A DNA stretch of 64,000 bases, taken from the NCBI GenBank assembly GCA_965644315.1, contig CBFFRQ010000032.1, forward strand, positions 558,001 through 622,000. The letters run 5' to 3'. The position numbers and the translations under genes are program-made. Shown piece after piece: positions 56,724 to 64,000 of this stretch (within the stretch, counting starts at the first letter, position 1; the number at the start of each line of letters is the position of its first letter). The notes under the pieces were generated by a model. It was not told the origin of the DNA. It searched no databases and worked only from the letters and a program-made list of their open reading frames with translations. The stretch is from Caecitellus pseudoparvulus. Its lineage: Eukaryota > Bigyra: Bicosoecida.

Positions 56724-59700
56724 TCATGCATCCATGCTGGAGAGCTGCCGAGCAGACGTCGGCGTGTCTGCCAGGCACCGCACGCCAGTGAAGCTGTCGC
56801 GAGCCTGAAAATCGGCGGCAAAGGCAATCACGGTGTGCTCGTCATTCCGTAAGCTGCTGATGGTGTACGAGCAGCTTGCTGTCGTGCACTGTGGCTGCCA
56901 AGCAGGTCCACCGCGTGCCAGGGCCCTGCAAGTGCTGGTGAAGGGGCCACCCACGTCACAGAAGGAACCACCCACCCACTGTCGCACGAGACCTGTCATG
57001 TCGTACAGCCCCCATCCACTGCGGCCATCTGGATAGCTGCCCACCTCTGGGATGGCATCGTATGCGGTGGCAGGGGCCCCCGTCCCAGCCATGGACGTGA
57101 TGGCTGGCGGCACAAGGGTGGAGTTGGGAGAAGTGTCTCCCCAAGGAAACACCCTAGCCGTGAAGCTATCCTGCATGTGGACGCGAGTGGCACGCAGCGC
57201 ATTAGAACGATGCAGGGAGCTGCGACCACTCGTGTGCTCAGCAGAGCTCGGCGACGTACTGGCGGCCACAGCCCACTCCCAATCAGTGGGCAACCGCCCA
57301 CCCCGCCACCTGCAGTAGGCCGATGCGTCACGTGGTGACACATACACAACTGGCTTGCGCTTGGCATTGGCGGGATACGTCCGGGTACCGTTGGCAAATG
57401 TCACCCAATGGGCCAAGTATCCTGCTGAGTTCGCTGGAGCGTAGTCTGTATCGCTCATGAACTTTGCCCACTGTCCGTTTGTTGCGGGTGTGGCGTCCAT
57501 GAAGAACGGTGCCAACGTCAAGCGCAGAGTGCTATGGCTGCGGGTGGGGGCGGACTCCCAGGGGAACTGAACCCCCAGGCCTGGAGGTGGCGAAGCGTGG
57601 CCGCGTGCGGCCACGGCTGCCGCAGAGTACAACAAAGCGCGCGGAACGGAACTGTTCACGGCAAAGGGGAAATTCGGCGCTCCACCGACAAAGAGCATGC
57701 CTCTGGGGGGTGACAGGACAGGGCTAGCAGGGGGTGGTGGGCTGTATGTTTGGCGCACCGGAGCCCATGTCCCAGGCATGCCTTGCAGAGGCACCTTGGT
57801 AATGAGCCTCATGAGCAACAGCATTTCTCGCAAGTTTGCGGGCGCCACTTCAATGCCTCGGCCGCGCAGCACGGCTGGCGTCATGAGGAGTGCAGAGATG
57901 TCCTTGGCGCCGACAGACATGGTGGCCACGTTGCCTTGCACACTGTCAGGAGCTCCAACGAGGCCCGATGCTGCCCCCGGCTCAGGGGCGTAAGGCACCT
58001 GCCGCCCGAAGTACACGTTGAAGTACTCGCGTTCAGTCGGGTACACATGCTGCACACTGGCGTACAACTCCGGCGTGTCCACACGAAATGTAATGTTGGC
58101 CGAACTTGGACCGTGGTTTGCCAGTAACCACACTGCACACAGTGGTTGTTGTCCGCTGCCAAGCTGCAATTCAACTTCACCAAGCAAACTGCCAACGCAA
58201 GCAGCGGTGTAGAACCCCACCTGTGTTTGGCCTGGCTCGCCGCCCAGCGTCGTTGACGTCGCGGGGTGTTCCGGAAGCCATGGCAGCTGTCGCACGTTGG
58301 GTGGAAGGGAAGGTGCCGCAGACTGTGTTGGAGCTGGGCCATCCAGCAGGAGACGGTGCACGGCTGCAGCGGAAGCAGGGGCACTTGCAGAGGCACTTGA
58401 AGCCGCTGAGGATGAAGCTTGGGCTGTGGACGTCACCGTCGCGTGGGCTGTGGACGTCACCGTCGCGTGGGCTGTGGACGTCACCGTCGCGTGGGCTGTG
58501 GACGTCACCGTCGCATGGGCTGTGGACGTTACCGTCGCGTGGGCTGTGGACGTCACCGTCGCATGGGCTGTGGACGTCACCGTCGCATGGGCTGTGGACG
58601 TCACCGTCGCATGGGCTGTGGACGTCACCGTCGCGTGGGCTGTGGACGTCACCGTCGCATGGGCTGTGGACGTCACCGTCGCATGGGCTGTGGACGTCAC
58701 CGTCGCATGGGCTGTGGACGTCACCGTCGCATGGGCTGTGTGGGATGGTGTGTGGGTGGGGATAGCGGTCACACTTGCAGAGGACGTCGGAGATGGCGTT
58801 GCACTTGGCGACGGCGCAATAAGCGGGGTGATGAACTTGCGGATGGCGCCCATTCGGTCTGCCAGAGCACCGACCCGGGCTGTGGGGCGGTTTGTCCAGC
58901 CCCACATCAGCGAGGGCAAGCCGGGAGGTGCGCCCATGACGTGGGCATTGAGCATGGCATCCGTAGGGTCAGTCATGGCCCAGCAGTCGATAACAGACGT
59001 GTGGCGTGTGTCTAAGGCATGGGTGGCGGGGATGTCGGGCCAGTTTGCCGAGCCAGCAGTGCGAGAGATGGGCGTGAAGGCGAGAGGTGGCTGCGACGGG
59101 TCAAGGCCGCCAGGGGCAACCGAGAGAGCAGTCACAGGCGCCTGCACACCTGGCTGTGCGCCAGGCGCGGTGTACCAGGACTTCGGGAGCCAGCCAGGGC
59201 CCCATATGCCCTCATCTGCCCAAATGCCATCCAAGCCCGCTGCCTGCAGCCAGCCCCAAGCCGCGAGCTGCCCGTGAGGCGTGATGTCTGGCCGTGTCGC
59301 TGCATCCCATGGGCAGTATCCCAGGAACACCCTCACGCCAGCAGCTTGCACCAGCGCCACCTGCTCGGCGAGGGAAGGGCCAGCACCACCCAGGTGGCTC
59401 AGCACTTCGAACTGGTTCCTGTCATCCAGCCCCAGGGTCCCAGGCCATGCCCAAAGCACCATGGCGTTGATGCTGTCTGGAAGGGGGAGGTCATCCAGCA
59501 ACTGTGCCAGGGTGAAGTTGCCAGTGCTGGGACTGAGGACAGACGTGTCCAACGCGTTGACATGCAGCACTGTGCCGCCCAGCTGCGTCCAAGACAGGGT
59601 CGGCGCGTTGTAAACAGTGCTCGCACGGGTGGAGTAGTGCATCTGGCTCAGGACCTGCTGTCTCCATGCAGATGTGTTCTGTGCCCAGGGCTCCATTCCA

Positions 59701-59875
59701 CCTGATGCCTCCACTGTCTTGAGGTACATGCTGAAGGAGGAGCGCGTGAAGACGAATCGAATTCCGCAGCGACGCCGCTCTAGGGTTGCTTCGCGTGCAC
59801 GCACCCGAGACGCTCCTGAGCAAGGCAAGGCAAGAAGCACATGACGAGAAGTACCACTCCATACCCCTTCGCCAT
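56724..59875 (-). CDS. Secreted fusion of TIM-barrel-like region and FGE-sulfatase domain, two exons
   Basis: Exons are 59875-59805 and 59730-56724; the 74-bp intron (GTGCGT...TTCAG, phase 2) joins a signal peptide (MAKGYGVVLLVMCFL, then PCLAQ) to the body, giving 1025 residues. Residues about 40-330 look like a TIM-barrel glycosidase-type region (MVLWAWPGTLGLDDRNQFEV, VFLGYCPWDA, AAGLDGIWADEGIWGPGW, VIDCWAMTDPTDAMLNAHVM). A Ser/Thr/Pro stalk with 13 STAHATVT octapeptides follows. Residues about 700-1015 form a FGE-sulfatase/SUMF-type domain (FFMDATPATNGQWAKFMSDT, KPVVYVSPRDASAYCRWRGG, RLPTDWEWAVAAS, VFPWGD, YDMTGLVRQWVGG, ARGGPAW, FTGVRCLAD). A C-x4-C pair (CTTASC) sits where formylglycine-generating enzyme keeps its active cysteines. 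No KDEL-like tail. Confidence 0.82.
58423..58740 (-). repeat. 24-bp tandem array coding STAHATVT
   Basis: Thirteen units of 24 bp. The plus strand shows GCTGTGGACGTCACCGTCGC(G/A)TGG, split here for length, with only A/G and C/T changes. It encodes a Thr/Ser/Ala/His stalk that is likely O-glycosylated, between the two globular parts of the secreted protein. Confidence 0.92.
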
Positions 59876-60136
59876 TCTGCACGCAGGGAGACCGGGTCTC
59901 CGCCTGCAGGCTTGTCTCGCTTGCAGCAACCTCCAACCCGGCAGGAAGGTGCCCGTTGTCGCCAAAACCACCAAGCTGCACAAAATAAGTGCACCAGCGC
60001 TGCCACGCCATTCTTGTGGCAGAACGCATCTGCGCTGGGCTGCGGGTGATTCGATTTGAGTGGCCAGGTCAGCTTCTGCGGCCCATCAGTGCGGACGCGA
60101 AACGCTGTCGCCGACGAGACGGCTTGTGAAGCGGGC

Positions 60137-62288
60137 ATGGAGGCCAGCACACTGTGGCCGGGCATGCAGCTTGCACACTTGGGCTTGGTTCACACAGGCT
60201 CCGCCAAGGTGCTCGTGGCTGCAACAGCCGGCCAAAGCAAACTTCGTCTGCCGGAACTGCCGCAGGCCGCACGCGACACATCGGTTGGCTCCACCTCGTC
60301 ACGACGCTCTCGCCGAGGAAGTAAAGCAGGCCGCCAGCGGCATGGAGATGACGAAAGCCCTGTGATATCCTCCAGTTTTCTCGCCAACCAGGCCCGCTGC
60401 CCCACCCCTGCGCCGCCCGCTGACTCGCTGAGCATGCTGAAGGTGGCCTGCACGCTCGTGTCCCTCCATCCAACACCCAGCGCGTGCGAGGGGTCGGGGC
60501 AGAGAGCGTGTGCAGGTACCGGGCGTGGTCTGCTCAGGGGGAGCAACGGCTCTGCCGTCGTGTGGGTCGCCCACAGCTCACTCTCTGTGGCCGCTGTGGC
60601 TGTGGTCCGTGCCTTGCCCGTGACGGACGCCGGCTCGCTGGACACTCTGGTGGGTTTCCATCACAAAGCACGGCATGTCTCCCACCCATCCTGCACCCCC
60701 ACTTCCCTGCTCTCTTTCACAGTATGTTTCCTTAGACTGCGCCTTGGCGCACTTTCTTGGGGTGTTCACGCCCAGTGCAGGCAGCAGCATCGCACCGCGC
60801 GGCGGAGACCCCACAGCAGAGACAGACCTCCCATCGTTGCTGGATCGAGTGGCAGGCGAGTCAGCTCGTGAATCGGCAGCATACACGGCAGCAAGTGCGT
60901 GTCAAGAGGCTTCCAGTGAAGCAGCCTGGGGTGCCTGTGCGGATGCGCGGCTAGCCGCACTGCGCACTGATTGCCTGCAACCCGTGCTGAAGGGCCTGGC
61001 AGGAAGCCCAGGCATAAGCCCCCCGCCAGCGCCCTCCCCTGGCATGCCACCCATGTCGCACCTCTTGCTTGCCACGGCATGGCCGGAACCGGCAACGCCG
61101 GTGGGGGCAGGGCAGGTGCTGGGAGGCCTGGGCGGCGTTTCCCTGGGCATCGCGCTGGAAGGGGAAGAGAGTGCACTGCAGCACGTGGTGTGCGGGCAGG
61201 CGTTTATCAGCGGCCCCGAACCACACACATCTATTGCTCGCGTCGCCAGTGCCCTGCTCGCAGCGGTGCGGAGCCCAGTGGACAGTGCTGGCGGCGTGCG
61301 TTTCCGGTGTGCGTGGCAGGGGGGAATCAGCGCCAACGTCATCATGCTGCCACACGTGGGCATCGTGCACGTGTCGTGCATTTCAGGCATGCCCACGCCG
61401 GAAGGCCTTGTCGCGCCGACGGTCATGGCCATCCCACTCAGCAGCCCGGGTGGGGGTCTGCCGCTGGCGTGGTTGGCAGGTGGGGTGCAGACTGGCTTGC
61501 CGCTGCCGGCACTGCTGGACGTCGTTGGGGGCTTCGCGCAGCAAGATGTGGTGGCCCTGTGGGGCGGCGGCGGCGCCAAGCAGCGTCGCCCCAGCTTCAG
61601 CGCTGAACTGCCCCCCGGCGGCCAGCCAGTGTCCAGGCCAGCGCCGCCTGTCGCCGGCAGCACACCAGACAGGCCAGGGCGCCCCTCCCGTCGCCGCCAC
61701 CGTCGGCGGACAGGGCGCCAGTTGCACGTGGCCAGCCCCGTGCTGCCCACCATGCCTGGCAGGGGGTTCACCAGTCACGGGTCAACGGGGGACATGTTCC
61801 ACCTGGGTTCCATGGGGGGCCCGCTGGTGCTGGGAGAGGGGGAGGCAGGCTCCAGAGGCGACTCCCGCACGACCCACTCCGTTACCAGCCAGGGAAGCAG
61901 GGGCTTTACATCCGACTCCAGTCGCCAACGTGGCCACGGGCGAGGTGGCTTTGGCTTCTCGACGACGGGCAGCAGCTTGGGCAGCGGCATCGCGGGTCTG
62001 CGTGTGACTCGGGGTCAGAGCAGCGCAGCATCTTCCACAGAAACGCCCATGATGATGGTGCCGGCGGCGCCCCAGCTCATGCAAGCGACCCAGGGGTCGC
62101 CCAACTACCCGGCAAACATGCCCAAGCCGCCTGACTCGCTGGCGTTTCTGCAGCATGGAGGCTCCATTCGCATCACGCTCATCTCGTCCCCTGCTGCCCA
62201 AGCGGCGGCGGTGCGGCTGCCTGCCTTTGGCACGACGGCACTCACGGGAGGCTTGGGCTCCGTCATGGGCTCAGTTGTGGAGGAGTAG
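60137..62288 (+). CDS. Unknown protein, two exons
   Basis: I do not recognise the family. Exons are 60137-60649 and 60723-62288; the 73-bp intron (GTGGGT...CACAG, phase 0) gives 692 residues starting MEASTLWPGMQLAHLGLVHT. Structured-looking parts include SAKVLVAATAGQSKLRLPEL, NGSAVVWVAHSSLSVAAVAV, YVSLDCALAHFLGVFTPS, LGGLGGVSLGIALEGEESAL and VIMLPHVGIVHVSCISGMPT. These alternate short hydrophobic strands with small residues. Basic patches occur at SSRRSRRGSKAGRQRH and RPSRRRHRRRTGRQ, the latter a possible nuclear signal. The tail is Gly/Ser-rich. No catalytic motif. It is convergent with the E1 gene (73 bp between stops) and divergent from the FGE gene. Confidence 0.6.
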
Positions 62289-62361
62289 CTCCTGGCTGCA
62301 TGCATTTCCTGTGGAGAAGCAGCAGCTGAGTGGCGGACGCTGGGTGGCAGCCACGTGCGCC

Positions 62362-64000
62362 TCAGCTGTGCTGACGGGTGGCGGGCAGTGTGTACTTGAC
62401 AGTGGGCACTTCCACCTCTGCCTCCGCTTCGTCCACGGCAATCACCATCAACTCCAATTCCGTGACGTCAGGAGACATTGCCTCACCGGTGACGCTCTCC
62501 ACCAATGCAGCAACTTCCATGCACGCCTTCTCTGCCAGACGCGCAGGCGTGTGCATCATATCCGAGTACAAGCACGCCACTCCCACATTCACCATGCTCA
62601 CCGTCAAGCCGAATGTGCTCTCCACGCGCTGCACGATGTCACCCAGCGTCGCTGGGCCGGGCACTCGAATAACGTCCCACAGAGTCCAGCCCCACACACG
62701 CTCCTTGGTGGTGTCGGCGAGCACTCCCGTGGCCCCGGGCGGCACAAACGGAACGCCAGCTGGTAGTGCGGTCTCTGTGACCGGGCAAGGCATGGGCTCT
62801 GCCAACATGGACACTGGTAGGGCCATGTTCATGAACAAGCTGCGAAACGCAGCCACATCCCGGATGCCACGGGTCCACTTGAGTGCCTCCACGGCTGCCA
62901 TGCCGGCGACGACGGCAGTTGTGGTTGCGACGGCGGGGACGATGTTGCCAGCGATGCGCCGACTGGTGGGGAGGTCCACGGCAGGGATGGAGTAGTTCGC
63001 AGCTCTCAGGTTGGCAGCGCTGGCGACAGCGGCCATCATGTCGTCGTCGTCCTTGTCAAAGTGCAGGGGGTGCAGGTTCGTCTGCACCGCTGCGGGCGGG
63101 GGCAGGGCTGCCACGACAGCGTCAACCTGTGCTTGCACGCTGCCGCTAGCAGCCGCAACTTCGGCCGCTGCCACCTGCTGTGCTAACTCCGAGTCGTCGG
63201 CTGCAATGGCCATATCGGCGTCAGGGGTGAAGTCTGGCACGTCCACATCGTGCACAGCAGAAGCCACGAAGTCTGCAGTCAAGGTAGCCCAGTCGATACC
63301 CCTGCACTTGGCAAACATGCGTGCCACGTGCAGGACAAATGCCACGTGGCTTGCATCTGAGACTGAGAACTCCAGTGGGTGGGGCAGGCGCTTCTGACCA
63401 GACCAGAAGGGGACCCCGTGCTCGCTCACATGTGAGGCTGGATAGGTCGTCAGCAGCTGGCGGATGGAGTTGCAGAACAGCTCTTCGAAGCAGCGCCGGG
63501 CCGCAGCCACACAGTCAAGAGGGGATTGCATGGTGGCACTCAACACACGCTGCACTTCTTGAACCGTGTGCAAGCGCGAGCTACTGGGCAGGGAGGAAAG
63601 GAAGGCGGACGGCCCTGATAGATATTGCTGCGTGCTGGTTACGCTGGCTGTGAAGGCGCCGTGGAACCAGTCTTGTGCCCACTGCACCGTGTGCTCGATG
63701 CGGTAGGGGAAATTTTTCAGTGTGCACACAGGGAAGGAGGCTTGGGGTGGGTCGTGGGTCGCGGCCCAGTTCAACGTGAGGTGCGGCAGCACCGGCTGTG
63801 TGCTGCCCATGCTGCCGACGGTGCCCGAGTCAAACATGGGCAGGCAGTGCTGAACACACTTGCAGTCCACGTAGGTGCGGGCAGGGACATTGTCCAGCGC
63901 AGGAATGACCAGGTCCAGCGCTCCCCAAAATGTGTCCGTGAATGGCCCATCGCTGTCGCCGCCCACTGCCTCGCTGAGCGCCGTCACTTTGCCTGTCAAG
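62362..64000 (-). CDS. UBA1: Ubiquitin-activating enzyme E1 (C-terminal half, cut by window edge)
   Basis: E1 adenylates ubiquitin, forms a thioester and passes it to E2s. The window holds the catalytic-cysteine half-domain onward: ALDNVPARTYVDCKCV, SGTVGSMGSTQPVLPHLT, the active-site segment VCTLKNFPYRIEHTVQWA with the catalytic Cys, then NSIRQLLTTYP, PFWSGQKRLPHPLEF, LHFDKDDDDMM, AANLRAANYSIPAVD, IAGNIVPAVATTTAVVAGM, and the C-terminal ubiquitin-fold domain (WGWTLWDVIRVPGPATLGDI, VEVPTVKYTLP). The order and sequence match UBA1. The 5' part lies beyond the window, since the frame is open to the last base (minus strand). No intron appears in this part, which is 545 codons long. Confidence 0.93.
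   Translation of the reverse strand, partial: LTGKVTALSEAVGGDSDGPFTDTFWGALDLVIPALDNVPARTYVDCKCVQHCLPMFDSGTVGSMGSTQPVLPHLTLNWAATHDPPQASFPVCTLKNFPYRIEHTVQWAQDWFHGAFTASVTSTQQYLSGPSAFLSSLPSSSRLHTVQEVQRVLSATMQSPLDCVAAARRCFEELFCNSIRQLLTTYPASHVSEHGVPFWSGQKRLPHPLEFSVSDASHVAFVLHVARMFAKCRGIDWATLTADFVASAVHDVDVPDFTPDADMAIAADDSELAQQVAAAEVAAASGSVQAQVDAVVAALPPPAAVQTNLHPLHFDKDDDDMMAAVASAANLRAANYSIPAVDLPTSRRIAGNIVPAVATTTAVVAGMAAVEALKWTRGIRDVAAFRSLFMNMALPVSMLAEPMPCPVTETALPAGVPFVPPGATGVLADTTKERVWGWTLWDVIRVPGPATLGDIVQRVESTFGLTVSMVNVGVACLYSDMMHTPARLAEKACMEVAALVESVTGEAMSPDVTELELMVIAVDEAEAEVEVPTVKYTLPATRQHS

Noticed and set aside
58106-59277. Plus-strand ORFs reading the 24-bp array (AWAVDVTV and GLWTSPSR repeats)
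   Set aside because: Off-strand readings of the STAHATVT array, with no sense outside it.
56724-60029. Unspliced start of the FGE gene at ATG 60029
   Set aside because: The 59730-60029 stretch in that frame looks non-coding. A 74-bp GT-AG intron joins a convincing signal peptide in another frame with matching phase.

Overview
This is nuclear DNA of a microbial eukaryote, most likely a unicellular alga or another compact-genome protist. The genes are typical of eukaryotes: 26S proteasome ATPase Rpt6, glucosidase II beta, an SR splicing factor, ribosomal protein uS10/RPS20, CstF-77, a peroxisomal PEX2 RING protein, a CLU-domain protein, ubiquitin-activating enzyme E1, an R2R3 Myb, kelch, ankyrin and MORN proteins. 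Seventeen of the 30 gene models carry at least one spliceosomal GT-AG intron, and these joins restore conserved protein sequence. I cannot name the lineage from sequence alone. The coding sequence is GC-rich, about 30 genes fit in 64 kb, and introns are 61-88 bp.

Layout. 1-7 kb: 3' end of Rpt6 (+), glucosidase II beta (+), SR-like RNA-binding protein (-), GNAT acetyltransferase (-), ankyrin protein (+). 7-19 kb: accessory-looking stretch with two members of a divergent ankyrin family, an unknown protein with an SSEDE tract, a kelch protein, and a 1.6 kb-residue basic protein carrying an in-register 30-bp array of 84 units. 19-24 kb: two convergent coiled-coil genes. 24-38 kb: housekeeping block with RPS20, a METTL2/6/8-type tRNA methyltransferase, a tandem AAA+ ATPase, acylaminoacyl peptidase, an EF-hand protein, CstF-77 and an R2R3 Myb. 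38-45 kb: acidic-repeat protein with a myristoylation-type N-terminus, PEX2, a second small protein with the same kind of N-terminus, and organellar ribosomal protein bL9. 45-57 kb: a 1770-residue PUB-CLU-TPR protein, a MORN protein, an unknown Ser-rich protein, and an ankyrin protein with a third MGxxxS start. 57-64 kb: a secreted TIM-barrel-like/FGE-sulfatase-type fusion, an unknown protein, and the 3' part of the E1 gene.

Cross-cutting patterns. Neighbouring genes are packed tightly, especially tail to tail (9-73 bp between stops, and one case of overlapping coding sequence at 26280-26329). Introns sit mostly near the 5' ends and often use a GTGCGT donor. Five genes contain in-frame minisatellites whose period is a multiple of three. 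A short motif, [CG]A(A/G)TTTCCGC or close to it, recurs near start codons and may be a promoter or 5'-transcript element. No operon-like functional cluster was found. The most unusual proteins are the PUB-CLU-TPR fusion, the barrel-FGE fusion and the divergent ankyrin family.
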